In this document: positions 49,723 through 58,526 of the stretch, one piece after another
Numbering within the stretch: the stretch's first letter is position 1
Layout of the letters: each line of letters opens with the position of its first letter
Assembly: GCF_005484585.1 (NCBI RefSeq)
Contig: NZ_CP039435.1
Location: forward strand, 1,612,001-1,676,000
Direction of reading: 5' to 3'
Source: Brevundimonas sp. SGAir0440
Lineage (GTDB): Bacteria; Pseudomonadota; Alphaproteobacteria; Caulobacterales; Caulobacteraceae
DNA length: 64,000 nucleotides
Position numbers and translations under genes: made by a program
Notes under the pieces: model-generated
Databases searched by the model: none
What the model was told of the DNA's origin: nothing
Seen by the model: the letters and a program-made list of their open reading frames with translations, nothing else

Positions 49723-51126
49723 ATGAAGACCCGATCGATCGTGCTCGCCGCCGCCTTCGCCCTGTCGGCATGCGGCAATCCCTCGAACTCCAAGGCGCAG
49801 GAGGGCGAGTTCGCCCAGCCGACGCGCACCGCCCCGGCGGATGCGGCGGGAATGAAGTCCAGTTTCGCACCTGTGGTGCGATCCGCCGCGCCGGCCGTGG
49901 TCAATATCTCGGCACGTAGCGTGCAGCGGGTGCAGGCCGATCCCTTCTTCCAATTCTTCGGCGGCGGCATTCCCCAGGCGCGGGTGGCCGAGTCAGTGGG
50001 CTCCGGCGTCATCGTCCGCTCGGACGGGATCGTGGTGACCAACAACCACGTCATCGACGGCGCTCAGCAGATCAAGGTCGTCCTGAACGACCGGCGAGAG
50101 TTTCCCGCCACCGTCATCCTGGCCGACGAGCGCAGCGACATCGCCGTGCTGAGGCTGGAGAACGTCAGCGACCGCCTGCCGGTCTTGGCTATCGACGATC
50201 AGGAAGAGCAGCAGGTCGGCGATCTGGTCCTGGCCATCGGCAATCCGTTCGGCGTGGGCCAGACGGTGACCAACGGCATCATCTCGGCCCTGAACCGGAC
50301 CGAGACCGGCATTTCCGACAGCGGGTCCTTCATCCAGACCGATGCGGCCATCAATCCCGGCAACTCGGGCGGGGCGCTGGTGGACATGGACGGCGACCTG
50401 ATCGGCATCAACACCGCCATCTTCTCGCGCTCGGGCTCCTCGGCCGGGGTTGGCTTCGCCGTGCCGGCGGCCATGGTCAAGCGGGTCGTCGACAGCGCCC
50501 TGGGCGGCGCGACGGCTGTGGTTCGGCCGTGGCTGGGCGTGAAGGGCGATACGGTCACCGGCGACATCGCCGGCAGCCTGGGCCTGAGCCGGCCGCAGGG
50601 ACTGGTCGTCACCGACGTCTATGCCAACGGCCCGGCCGCGCGCGCCGGTATTCGTCAGGGCGACGTCATCACCGCCGTCGATGGTCAGGAGATCAACGAC
50701 CAGAACGGGCTGAACTACCGCGTCGGTTCGCGCAATCCGAACGATCAGGTGCAGGTGTCCATCCTGCGCGACGGTCGGGCTCAGACCTTGACGGCGCGAG
50801 TGCAGACCCTGCCGGGCGACGCCGATCCGAAGCAGGGGGTGACGATCCAGTCCGGTCCCTTCGCCGGCGCCGAGGTCGTGGCGCTTAGTCCCGCTCTGGC
50901 GGACCGCCTGGGCGGCGATCCGTTCGCGACGGGCGTCATCGTGACTGGCGTGTCCGGCCGCGGCTATGCGGCGCGCGCCGGCTTCCGTCAGAACGACCTG
51001 ATCGTCAGCATCAACGGCCGCGCCATCGGCTCGGCCCGTGATGTCGAGGCCGCCAGTTCCGGTCGCGGCCCGTGGGAGGTCGTGGTCAACCGGGGCGGCC
51101 GTCAGATTCGCGGCGTTCTGAGATAG
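49723..51126 (+). CDS. DegP/HtrA-type serine protease, predicted lipoprotein
   Basis: 467 aa from the ATG at 49723; an ATG two codons earlier is also possible. A lipobox LSAC puts Cys17 as the lipid site, unusual for DegP-type proteases, which are normally soluble in the periplasm. The catalytic triad is His109 (TNNHVID), Asp139 (ERSDIAVL) and Ser215 (NPGNSGGAL). Two PDZ domains follow (about 270-360 and 390-467). It would degrade or refold damaged envelope proteins. It is divergent from ettA. Confidence 0.93.
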   Translation: MKTRSIVLAAAFALSACGNPSNSKAQEGEFAQPTRTAPADAAGMKSSFAPVVRSAAPAVVNISARSVQRVQADPFFQFFGGGIPQARVAESVGSGVIVRSDGIVVTNNHVIDGAQQIKVVLNDRREFPATVILADERSDIAVLRLENVSDRLPVLAIDDQEEQQVGDLVLAIGNPFGVGQTVTNGIISALNRTETGISDSGSFIQTDAAINPGNSGGALVDMDGDLIGINTAIFSRSGSSAGVGFAVPAAMVKRVVDSALGGATAVVRPWLGVKGDTVTGDIAGSLGLSRPQGLVVTDVYANGPAARAGIRQGDVITAVDGQEINDQNGLNYRVGSRNPNDQVQVSILRDGRAQTLTARVQTLPGDADPKQGVTIQSGPFAGAEVVALSPALADRLGGDPFATGVIVTGVSGRGYAARAGFRQNDLIVSINGRAIGSARDVEAASSGRGPWEVVVNRGGRQIRGVLR

Positions 51127-51130
51127 GTCG

Positions 51131-51553
51131 TCAGGCCTTCGTCGGCCCGCCGATCGACCAGGTGTGGCCGAAGGGATCGCGAAGGACGCCGTAGCGGTCG
51201 CCCCAGAACTGATCGGCCAGGTCCAGGACGGGTTCCGCGCCGCCGACGGTCATGGCGCGCGTCCACCAGGCATCGGGATCGGCGACTTGAAGGTGCAGGG
51301 TGACGCCGGCAGGGCGGACATTCTGGGAACCGCCGTATTCCGGAAACTCGTCATTCAACATGACACTGGCGCCGTTGATCTTCAGGTGGGCGTGCATCAG
51401 TCGCTCGCCGTCATCGGCCAGTCGACGGTCCAGCACCTCGGCGCCGAAGGCGATGATGTAGAAATCGATCGCCGCAGAAGCGCCGCGCGACGGGATGGTC
51501 AGGTGCGGCGTCACGCCAGAAGTCGGACCCTGGTTCGGATTGGCGTCGGTCAT
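51131..51553 (-). CDS. VOC-family (glyoxalase/PhnB-like) protein
   Basis: 140 aa from the ATG at 51553. Two beta-alpha-beta-beta-beta modules appear: VTPHLTIPSRGASAAIDFYIIAFGAE, then VTLHLQVADPDAWWTRAM and FWGDRYGVLRDPFGHTWSI. PhnB-type VOC proteins include bleomycin-resistance and glyoxalase relatives, and the reaction here is unknown. It ends 4 bp from the convergent protease gene. Confidence 0.85.
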   Translation of the reverse strand: MTDANPNQGPTSGVTPHLTIPSRGASAAIDFYIIAFGAEVLDRRLADDGERLMHAHLKINGASVMLNDEFPEYGGSQNVRPAGVTLHLQVADPDAWWTRAMTVGGAEPVLDLADQFWGDRYGVLRDPFGHTWSIGGPTKA

Positions 51554-51627
51554 GGGGCGGTCTCCGTGGCGGTTCGCCATACTAACGCGTGAAAAGCCTT
51601 TGGCGAACGCCTACATAGGTCGCACCC

Positions 51628-52944
51628 ATGAGCGACCTGTTCGAAGCCTCCGGCATTCTGCCCCCCGACGCCCCTCTGGCCGACCGCCTGCGTCCGCGCA
51701 CGCTGGACGAGGTGGTGGGGCAGGATCATCTGCTGGGGCCAGGCGGGCCGATCAGGCGCATGATCGAGGCCGGGCGGTTGGGATCGATGATCCTGTGGGG
51801 CCCCCCGGGCACGGGCAAGACCACGATTGCGCGGCTGCTGGCCCAGGCCGCGGGCTATGAATATCAGGCGATCAGCGCGGTGTTCTCGGGCGTCGCCGAC
51901 CTGAAGAAAGCGTTCGAGGCGGCGCGGATGCGGCGTGCGGCGGGACAGAGCACGCTGCTGTTCGTGGATGAGATCCACCGTTTCAACCGCGCCCAGCAGG
52001 ACGGTTTTTTGCCGTTCGTCGAGGCGGGCGTCGTGACCCTGGTCGGGGCCACGACCGAGAACCCCAGCTTCGAGTTGAACGGCGCCTTGTTGTCGCGCAG
52101 TCAGGTCTATGTGCTGAAGCGGCTGGACGATCATGCCCTGGATCAGCTGCTGAGCCGGGCCGAGACGCATATGGACCGGACCCTGCCGCTGACGCCGGAG
52201 GCGCGGCAGGCGATTCTAGCCCTGGCCGACGGCGACGGGCGGTATCTGCTGACCATGTCGGAGGTGCTGTTCGACCTGCCGGACGGCGAAAAGCTGGACG
52301 TTCAGGGGCTGGCGGGCGTGCTGCAACGCCGGGCGCCCGCCTACGACAAGAGCCGAGAAGAACACTACAACCTCATATCCGCCCTGCATAAATCGGTTCG
52401 GGGCTCCGATCCCGACGCGGCGCTCTATTGGCTGGCGCGCATGCTGAACGGGGGGGAGGATCCGCTGTATCTGGCGCGGCGGATCGTGCGGATGGCGGTC
52501 GAGGACATTGGCGAGGCCGATCCGCTGTCGATCCTGGTCGCCAACGCGGCCAAGGACACCTACGATTTCTTGGGCAGCCCCGAGGGTGAACTGGCCCTGG
52601 CCCAGGCCGTGGTGCATCTGGCCACGGCGCCCAAGTCGGTCGGGGTCTATGAGGCGTTCAAGGCGGCCAAGAAGGCGGCCTATGAGACGGGTTCGCTGAT
52701 GCCGCCCGCCCATATCCGCAACGCCCCGACCAAGCTGATGAAGTCGCTGGGGTACGGCAAGGGCTATCAATACGACCCCGACACGCCCGAGGGCTTCTCC
52801 GGCGCGAACTTCTTCCCCGACGAGATCGACCGTCGCACCTTCTACAAGCCCAAAGGCGAGGGGCACGAGGAGAAGGTCAAGGCGCGTTTGGAGCGCTGGG
52901 CCGAGATGCGAGCACGGCTGGCGGCGGACGCGTCCGGCGACTGA
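51628..52944 (+). CDS. rarA: Replication-associated recombination protein A
   Basis: The protein has 438 aa. Walker A GPPGTGKTT spans residues 58-66, Walker B is LLFVDEIHRFNR (about 110-121), and sensor 1 is LVGATTENPSFELN. The C-terminal tetramerisation region contains RGSDPDAALYWLARMLNGGEDP and the APTKLMKSLGYGKGYQYDPD block. RarA (MgsA) is a clamp-loader-like ATPase that acts at stalled replication forks with SSB. It has no apparent partner genes here. Confidence 0.95.
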   Translation: MSDLFEASGILPPDAPLADRLRPRTLDEVVGQDHLLGPGGPIRRMIEAGRLGSMILWGPPGTGKTTIARLLAQAAGYEYQAISAVFSGVADLKKAFEAARMRRAAGQSTLLFVDEIHRFNRAQQDGFLPFVEAGVVTLVGATTENPSFELNGALLSRSQVYVLKRLDDHALDQLLSRAETHMDRTLPLTPEARQAILALADGDGRYLLTMSEVLFDLPDGEKLDVQGLAGVLQRRAPAYDKSREEHYNLISALHKSVRGSDPDAALYWLARMLNGGEDPLYLARRIVRMAVEDIGEADPLSILVANAAKDTYDFLGSPEGELALAQAVVHLATAPKSVGVYEAFKAAKKAAYETGSLMPPAHIRNAPTKLMKSLGYGKGYQYDPDTPEGFSGANFFPDEIDRRTFYKPKGEGHEEKVKARLERWAEMRARLAADASGD

Positions 52945-53015
52945 CTGAACGCTGTTCATTGTCGCCAGTTGATAAGGCGGTTAGCGTTCCGGCCTGACAT
53001 CCTTGGGAGGGGACG

Positions 53016-53459
53016 ATGATCGAGACGGTGAAAACGCCCTGGCATCTGTGGCTGGTGGGCGTGTTGTCTTTGTTGTGGAATGGGTTCGGCGCGTTCGACT
53101 TCATCCAGACTACGACGCGGGGCGACGCCTATATGCGGGCGGCGGGTTTCGACGACGCCATGGTCGCCTATTACGAGGCCATGCCCGGCTGGATGTATGT
53201 GCCGTGGACGCTGGGGGTCTGGGGAGCGGTGATCGGCTCTGTGATGCTGCTTTTGCGCCGGCGTTGGGCGGTTCCGGCCTTCGGCCTTTCGCTGCTAGGC
53301 GCGTTGATCAGCCTGATCTATGGCAAGTTGATCGATCCTCCGCCGCCGGCGCCGCCCGAACTGGCGGCCATGAGCTGGATGCCGATCGTCATCCTGCTGA
53401 TTGCGGTTCTACTGTTTGGTTATGCGTTCAATATGCGCAAACGCGGCGTGCTGCGCTGA
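53016..53459 (+). CDS. Four-helix membrane protein of unknown function
   Basis: 147 aa after a strong GGGAGGGG site. Four predicted membrane helices lie at about 10-30, 63-82, 86-106 and 120-140. A conserved-looking loop reads WNGFGAFDFIQTTTRGDAYM, and PPPAPPEL precedes the last helix. Proteins of this layout occur in Caulobacterales and Sphingomonadales as uncharacterised inner-membrane proteins. No function is inferred. Confidence 0.8.
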   Translation: MIETVKTPWHLWLVGVLSLLWNGFGAFDFIQTTTRGDAYMRAAGFDDAMVAYYEAMPGWMYVPWTLGVWGAVIGSVMLLLRRRWAVPAFGLSLLGALISLIYGKLIDPPPPAPPELAAMSWMPIVILLIAVLLFGYAFNMRKRGVLR

Positions 53460-53498
53460 TGGGCTGACGCAGGGCGCGCCGTCGCGTATGGACGCGCC

Positions 53499-54221
53499 GT
53501 GACCCGCGTTCCTGCCGATCTTTCATCCGATGATATCGCCGCCGTCCGGTCGTGGGTGATCCACGAGGATGCGCACGTCATCGCCTTCTCAAAGCCGCCG
53601 GGCCTGTCCAGCCAAGGTGGGCGGATCAAGGCGCATACGCTGGACGATCTGCTGTGGGCGTTCGCGCGGTCGAACGGCAAGCGGCCGGAGCTGGTGCATC
53701 GGCTGGACCGCGACACCTCGGGCGTGATCCTGGCGGCCAAGACCAAGCCGGCGGCGAGTTTTCTGGGCAAGGCGTTGCAGATGCGGCGGTTCAGGAAACA
53801 GTATCTGGCCCTGCTGTCGGCGGCGCCTGAGCCCAAGGCGGCGACCATCGACGCGCCGTTGCGCCGCGAGGAGATCGGGCGCGAGAGTTATATGCGGGTC
53901 GTCGCCTTTGACGCGCCGGGCGCGCAAGGGTCGCAGAGCCGCTATCGGACCTTGGCCGCGGGACCGGAAGGGGCCGTGGTCGAGCTGGAGCCGCTGACCG
54001 GGCGGATGCACCAGCTTCGTGTCCACATGGCCCATATCGGTCGACCGTTGATCGGGGACGTGCGCTACGGCGGCGCGCTGACCACGTCGGTCGGGCCGGC
54101 GCCGCGCCTGATGCTCCACGCTTCCAAACTGAGCTTTCCGCATCCCGAGGGCGGGACGACGACCGTCGAAGCGCCGCCGCCCGAGGATTTCGCGACGCTG
54201 AGAACGGCGCTGGGTCTTTAG
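53499..54221 (+). CDS. RluA-family RNA pseudouridine synthase, short form
   Basis: 240 aa from a GTG at 53499. The catalytic segment LVHRLDRDTSGVILAAKT contains the conserved Asp. TGRMHQLRVHMAHIGRPLIGD is the RluA-type C-terminal motif. There is no S4 domain, so it resembles RluA rather than RluC/D. It converts uridine to pseudouridine in tRNA or rRNA; the target is unknown. A second RluA-type enzyme with an S4 domain lies at 55207-56232. Confidence 0.88.
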   Translation: MTRVPADLSSDDIAAVRSWVIHEDAHVIAFSKPPGLSSQGGRIKAHTLDDLLWAFARSNGKRPELVHRLDRDTSGVILAAKTKPAASFLGKALQMRRFRKQYLALLSAAPEPKAATIDAPLRREEIGRESYMRVVAFDAPGAQGSQSRYRTLAAGPEGAVVELEPLTGRMHQLRVHMAHIGRPLIGDVRYGGALTTSVGPAPRLMLHASKLSFPHPEGGTTTVEAPPPEDFATLRTALGL

Positions 54222-54285
54222 GGCGCGGGCGCTTCAGGGAACGCCGTGCGCGTTTTGGCGCTATGTCGTTGAAAGGATACCTTTG

Positions 54286-54774
54286 ATGAAGCGTCTCGCC
54301 CTCGCCCTGACCGGTCTTTCCGCCCTGGCCCTGACCGCCTGCGCCAGCCTCGCCCCCTATGGCGCTCAGATGGGGCCGAACGGGCAGGGGTATTCGGAGC
54401 AGCGGATCGAATCCAACCGCTATCGTGTCACCTACAACGGCGTCGGCGCCGCGGGCCGTGTCGCTGATTGGGCGCTGGTGCGCGCCGCCGACCTGACCAC
54501 GGAACAGGGCTACGACTGGTTCGAGGTGACGCAGAGCTGGACCGATGGTCGGCCGGGTGGCGCAGGCGGCGTCAGCCCGAGCGTCTCCATCGGCGGCGGC
54601 AGCAGCCGATATGGCGGCTATTCGGCCTCGGGCGTCGGCGTGGGCGTCGGTCTGAACTTCAGCGGACCGCAGCCAACCTCGACGACGCTGGAAGTCGTTT
54701 TGGGACGCGGCCAGAAGCCGGATCGTCCGAACGCCTATGACGCGCGCGCGGTCCAGAGCTCCATCCCGCGCTGA
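54286..54774 (+). CDS. CC0125/CC1285-type lipoprotein
   Basis: 162 aa from the ATG at 54286, with AAAGGA upstream. The lipobox LTAC gives Cys19. The mature part begins SLAPYGAQMGPNGQGYSEQRIE, has YRVTYNG and a WALVRAADLTTEQGYDWFEV helix/strand, then a Gly/Ser-rich stretch, as in the family I know from Caulobacter. Family members are small envelope lipoproteins without known function. Confidence 0.85.
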   Translation: MKRLALALTGLSALALTACASLAPYGAQMGPNGQGYSEQRIESNRYRVTYNGVGAAGRVADWALVRAADLTTEQGYDWFEVTQSWTDGRPGGAGGVSPSVSIGGGSSRYGGYSASGVGVGVGLNFSGPQPTSTTLEVVLGRGQKPDRPNAYDARAVQSSIPR

Positions 54775-54814
54775 CCATCGCTTTCGGCGCGGGCGGCGTA
54801 TATATCGCCGCACG

Positions 54815-55210
54815 ATGACACGTTTTCTTCTCGTTGCGGCAGGTGGCGCCATCGGCTCCATGGCGCGCTATGGCCTTGGCCTCGCTGCCGGGCGGCTCGC
54901 GCCCAATGCCGGTTGGCCCGTGGGCACCTTCGCCGCCAACGTCGCCGGAGGGCTGCTGATGGGTCTGCTCGTCGGCTGGCTGGCGTTCCGGGGTGGGGCG
55001 CAGCAAGAGATGGTGCGCCTGTTCGCCGCCGTCGGCGTGTTGGGCGGGTTCACGACCTTTTCGTCCTATTCGCTGGAAGCGGCGCAGATGATCGAGCGCC
55101 GCCAGATCGGCCTGGCCGCCGCCTATGTGATCGGCTCGGTGGTTCTGGCGATCGCGGCCCTGTTCGTCGGGCTGATGGTCGCCCGCCGCGCCTTTGGAGT
55201 TCCCGCTTGA
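54815..55210 (+). CDS. crcB: Fluoride efflux channel CrcB/Fluc
   Basis: 131 aa from the ATG at 54815; the longer frame is not coding. Four membrane helices carry the family motifs GGAIGSMARYGLG, VGTFAANVAGGLLMG and GGFTTFSSYSLE. Fluc channels work as dual-topology dimers that export fluoride. I see no fluoride riboswitch in the 40 bp upstream. It overlaps the next gene by a shared TTGA, forming the start of a compact operon. Confidence 0.93.
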   Translation: MTRFLLVAAGGAIGSMARYGLGLAAGRLAPNAGWPVGTFAANVAGGLLMGLLVGWLAFRGGAQQEMVRLFAAVGVLGGFTTFSSYSLEAAQMIERRQIGLAAAYVIGSVVLAIAALFVGLMVARRAFGVPA

Positions 55211-56232
55211 CCGATCAGCCGCCCGCAGCAGATACGCCCAAGCGCGAAGTCCTGACGATCTATGTCGCCGAGGACGAGGACGGCATCCGGCTGGATCGTT
55301 GGTTCCGCCGGCGCTGGCCGCACCTGTCCAACATCCAGGTGCAGAAGATGGCCCGCAGCGGTCAAATCCGCGTGGACGGCGCCCGTATCAAACCCGAAGG
55401 CCGGCTGACCGCCGGCGCCGCCGTGCGCGTGCCGCCGATCCCCAACGACACTTCTCGCCAGGCGGGCGACGCCCACACCTTGTCCGAAAAGGACATCGCC
55501 TTCGCCAAGTCGCTGGTCCTGTACGAAGACGACATGGTCATCGCCTTGAACAAGCCGCATGGCCTGGCGGTGCAGGGCGGGACCAAGACGAGCCGTCACG
55601 TGGACCGTCTGCTGTCGGCCTGGGGCGAGGGATTGGAGCGGCCGCGACTGGTCCACCGGCTGGACCGCGACACCTCGGGCGTTCTGCTGCTGGGCAAGGG
55701 GCCGGAGGCGGCCAAGCGATTGGCGGGCGCCTTTGCGCGGCGGCAGGCCAGGAAGACCTATTGGGCCATCGTCATCGGCAATCCGAAACCCTATTCGGGC
55801 CAGATCGACATGCCGCTGAAGAAGACCGGCATCAACGACTTCGAGATGATGCGCCCGGCCGAACGCAAGGACCCACGCGCCGAACCGGCCGAGACGGCGT
55901 TCTCGACCATCAGCCGCGCCTCGCACCGGGCGTCATGGATGGCCCTGCGCCCCTTCACCGGACGGACGCACCAGCTGCGCGCCCATATGGCGGGCATCGG
56001 CCACCCCATTTTGGGCGATCCGAAATACGGCGACGAGAAATCGCGCGAACTGTCGGGCCCGCTGAAGCTGCAACTGCACGCCCGCAGCATCGAACTGGAC
56101 CACCCGCGCGGCGGCGTTCTCAAGGTCACCGCTCCTTTGAGCCCCGAGATGAAAGCCGGCTTCGCCCACTTCGGCTTTTCCGAGGACGAGGCCGAAGACG
56201 ATCCGTTCCTGGGCGTGAAGCGAATCCGGTGA
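55207..56232 (+). CDS. RluA-family pseudouridine synthase with S4 domain (RluC/RluD type)
   Basis: 341 aa from a TTG at 55207 that overlaps the crcB stop; the frame stays open far upstream but inside crcB. An N-terminal S4 RNA-binding domain (IRLDRWFRRRWPHLSNIQVQ, QIRVDGARI) precedes the catalytic domain with LVHRLDRDTSGVLLLGKG and TGRTHQLRAHMAGIGHPILGD. RluC modifies 23S rRNA uridines. Assigning RluC versus RluD needs a phylogeny. It overlaps the oxygenase gene at GTGA. Confidence 0.9.
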   Translation: MTDQPPAADTPKREVLTIYVAEDEDGIRLDRWFRRRWPHLSNIQVQKMARSGQIRVDGARIKPEGRLTAGAAVRVPPIPNDTSRQAGDAHTLSEKDIAFAKSLVLYEDDMVIALNKPHGLAVQGGTKTSRHVDRLLSAWGEGLERPRLVHRLDRDTSGVLLLGKGPEAAKRLAGAFARRQARKTYWAIVIGNPKPYSGQIDMPLKKTGINDFEMMRPAERKDPRAEPAETAFSTISRASHRASWMALRPFTGRTHQLRAHMAGIGHPILGDPKYGDEKSRELSGPLKLQLHARSIELDHPRGGVLKVTAPLSPEMKAGFAHFGFSEDEAEDDPFLGVKRIR

Positions 56233-57728
56233 CGTCGGGCCTCCAAGCGCAGGTTTGGCAGGCTACGGTCGAAAGGGCCAAGGCTCTGGCCGCCGCCGGG
56301 CGGCTGAACGCGGCCTTGGATATGCTGGCGCCGATAGCGCAGCAGGCCGATGCGCCGTGGCAGGCCTTGTCAGTGCAGGCCGATCTGATGAAGCGGGCGG
56401 GGCGTCTGGACGACAGTGCGGCGCTATCGCAGCGCCTCGTCGCCGTTCGGCCGCAGAGCGTGCCGGCGTGGCATAATCTGGCGTCCACCCTCGGCGATCT
56501 TGGGCGGGCGGCCGGGGCCGAGGTCGCCTGTCGCGCCGCCATGTCGATCGGCGGCGATGCGCCCGAAACCTGGCTGGTGCTGGCGCGGGCGTTGCAAGCG
56601 CAAAGCCGGTTCGACGAGGCCGAGGACGCCTATCGTCAGGCGCTGCTGCGGCGGCCCGGCTATGGCGACGCGCTGCGCGATCTCAGCCAGTTGATCTGGA
56701 TGCGGGATGCCGATCTGGAAACCGCCTGCGCGCCGCTGGACGCCGCCATCGCCGTTTCGCCAACGACGCCTTTGCTGCGCCAGATCAAGGCGAAGCTGCT
56801 GGAATATGCAGGGCAGGGCGAGCGGGCCTACCACACCCTGGTCGCCGGGCCGCTGGATGGGCCGGGGGAACTGGCGGCGGCGCAGGCGTGCCTGACGCGG
56901 GACCCGAGCCGGGCGCTGGACCACGCGAACCGGGCGGCGGCTCTGGCCGGCGGCGAGGTCGCGGCGATCATGGTGACGCAGGCCGAATGCCTGCTGGCGC
57001 TGGGGCAGGCTAAGGCGGCGCTCGCTACCATTGAAGCGCTTAGGGCGCGCGAGCCGCTGAACCAGCATGTGCTGGCCTTTCAGGCGACGGCGTGGCGGAT
57101 GCTGGGCGACCCTCGATACCGTGATCTTTATGACTACGACGCCTTCGTGCGGCCGTATCGGCTGGAGGCGCCGGAAGGGTGGGCGTCGCTGGAGGCCTAT
57201 CTGGTCGATCTGGCGAAGGCGCTGCACGATCTGCACACATTGAAGACCCATCCGGTAGGCCAGTCGCTGCGCGGCGGATCGCAGACCAGCGCGTCTCTGA
57301 CCCAAAGCGACGATCCGGCCATTCGCGCCTTCTTCCAGGTCATCGACAAGCCGATTCGCGACTATATGGCGGCGTTGGGCCGGGGCGACGACCCGCTGAG
57401 AGCACGCAATACGGGCCACTATCGCATCCAGGGCAGTTGGTCGGTGCGGTTGAGGCCGAACGGATTTCACGCCGACCATATTCATTCGAACGGCTGGCTG
57501 TCCTCGGCCTGCCATATCGAACTGCCGCCGGCGGTGCAGGGTGAGGGGCGCGAGGGCTGGTTGCGGTTCGGTGCGCCGCCCGGCCTGCCGAGCTTGGCGG
57601 CCGAACACTATGTGCAGCCCCAACCCGGCACGTTGGTGCTGTTTCCTTCCTATATGTGGCATGGCACCCAGCCGTTCGGCGGCGAGGCGTCGCGTCTGAC
57701 GCTGGCGTTCGACGTCGTGCCGGCCTGA
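56229..57728 (+). CDS. TPR protein with C-terminal 2-oxoglutarate/Fe(II) oxygenase domain
   Basis: 499 aa from a GTG at 56229 that overlaps the rluC-type stop; the 345 codons open upstream are a shadow. Residues 1-300 are helical TPR repeats (AWHNLASTLGDLGRAAGAEV, AETWLVLARALQAQSRFDEA). The C-terminal ~170 residues have FHADHIHSNGWLSSACHIEL with a His-x-Asp metal pair, and the distal FPSYMWHGTQPF with the third His. A final SRLTLAFDVV supplies the cofactor Arg. It probably hydroxylates a protein bound by the TPR part. The substrate is unknown. Confidence 0.85.
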   Translation: MTSGLQAQVWQATVERAKALAAAGRLNAALDMLAPIAQQADAPWQALSVQADLMKRAGRLDDSAALSQRLVAVRPQSVPAWHNLASTLGDLGRAAGAEVACRAAMSIGGDAPETWLVLARALQAQSRFDEAEDAYRQALLRRPGYGDALRDLSQLIWMRDADLETACAPLDAAIAVSPTTPLLRQIKAKLLEYAGQGERAYHTLVAGPLDGPGELAAAQACLTRDPSRALDHANRAAALAGGEVAAIMVTQAECLLALGQAKAALATIEALRAREPLNQHVLAFQATAWRMLGDPRYRDLYDYDAFVRPYRLEAPEGWASLEAYLVDLAKALHDLHTLKTHPVGQSLRGGSQTSASLTQSDDPAIRAFFQVIDKPIRDYMAALGRGDDPLRARNTGHYRIQGSWSVRLRPNGFHADHIHSNGWLSSACHIELPPAVQGEGREGWLRFGAPPGLPSLAAEHYVQPQPGTLVLFPSYMWHGTQPFGGEASRLTLAFDVVPA

Positions 57729-57745
57729 TTCCAACGGACCCTCTG

Positions 57746-58498
57746 ATGACCGATCAACCCGCCCCGCATCGCCCGCGTTTCGTCGAACAGTCGCCGGATC
57801 GCATCTCGCGTTTCTGGACCGAGGCGGGCGTCGGGCCGCATGCAGACGGGGGCTGGGCCGTGCTGTTAGATGGCCGTGCGCCCAAGACCCCGGCCAAAGC
57901 GCCGCTGGTTCTGCCGAACCAGGCTGCGGCGCAGTTGGTCGCGGACGAATGGGCGGCGCAAGGGCAGTTTCTGGATCCGTCGACCATGCCGGCGACGCGC
58001 TTGGCCTCGACCGCGATCGACCGGATCGGTCAGGCGCGCGATGCGGTGGCGGACGAGATCGCCGCCTATGCCGGATCGGACGTGGTCTGCTATCTGGCTG
58101 AGCATCCGACGCCGCTGGTCGAACGGCAGGCGCGGGAGTGGGGTCCGTGGCGCGATTGGGCCGCGCGCGAGATGGGTGTGGTGCTGGAGCCGGTTGAAGG
58201 CATCGTGCATCGGCAGCAGTCCCCTGACGCCATCGCAAAGGTGAAAGCGTATGCCCTGTCGCTGGACGATTTCCGCCTGACCGGTCTGGCGACGGCCGTG
58301 CCGCTGTTGGGGTCGGCTGTACTGGCCTTGGCGGTGGAGCAGGGGGCGTTGGATGGCGGGGCGGCGTTCGACCTGTCGCGGATCGACGAGCTGTTTCAGG
58401 AAGAACAGTGGGGCGTGGACGCCGAGGCCGCCGAACGCACCGAGGCGCGCCGTGCGGAGGCCCAACTGCTGGACCGGTGGTTCAGAGCGCTTGATTAG
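57746..58498 (+). CDS. ATP12-family ATP synthase F1 assembly chaperone
   Basis: 250 aa from the ATG at 57746; codons before it are not coding. Family blocks include VLLDGRAPKTPAKAPL, ADEWAAQGQFLDPSTMPATR, VVCYLAEHP and the C-terminal RIDELFQEEQWGVDAEA. In mitochondria Atp12 holds the F1 alpha subunit during assembly, and alphaproteobacterial homologs are thought to do the same. It is 17 bp downstream of the oxygenase gene. Its stop codon lies in the first unit of a short tandem repeat. Confidence 0.9.
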   Translation: MTDQPAPHRPRFVEQSPDRISRFWTEAGVGPHADGGWAVLLDGRAPKTPAKAPLVLPNQAAAQLVADEWAAQGQFLDPSTMPATRLASTAIDRIGQARDAVADEIAAYAGSDVVCYLAEHPTPLVERQAREWGPWRDWAAREMGVVLEPVEGIVHRQQSPDAIAKVKAYALSLDDFRLTGLATAVPLLGSAVLALAVEQGALDGGAAFDLSRIDELFQEEQWGVDAEAAERTEARRAEAQLLDRWFRALD

Positions 58499-58526
58499 GG
58501 CGCTCGATCAGGGCGCTCGATTTAGG
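58487..58526. repeat. Threefold 13-14-bp tandem repeat across two convergent stop codons
   Basis: Units are GCGCTTGATTAGG (58487-58499), GCGCTCGATCAGG (58500-58512) and GCGCTCGATTTAGG (58513-58526). The first encodes Ala-Leu-Asp-stop of the ATP12 gene. The third contains the TAA stop of the convergent pseudouridine synthase. Confidence 0.85.

Noticed and set aside
54775..54814. Fluoride riboswitch before crcB
   Set aside because: The 40-bp gap is too short and lacks the conserved fluoride-riboswitch sequence.
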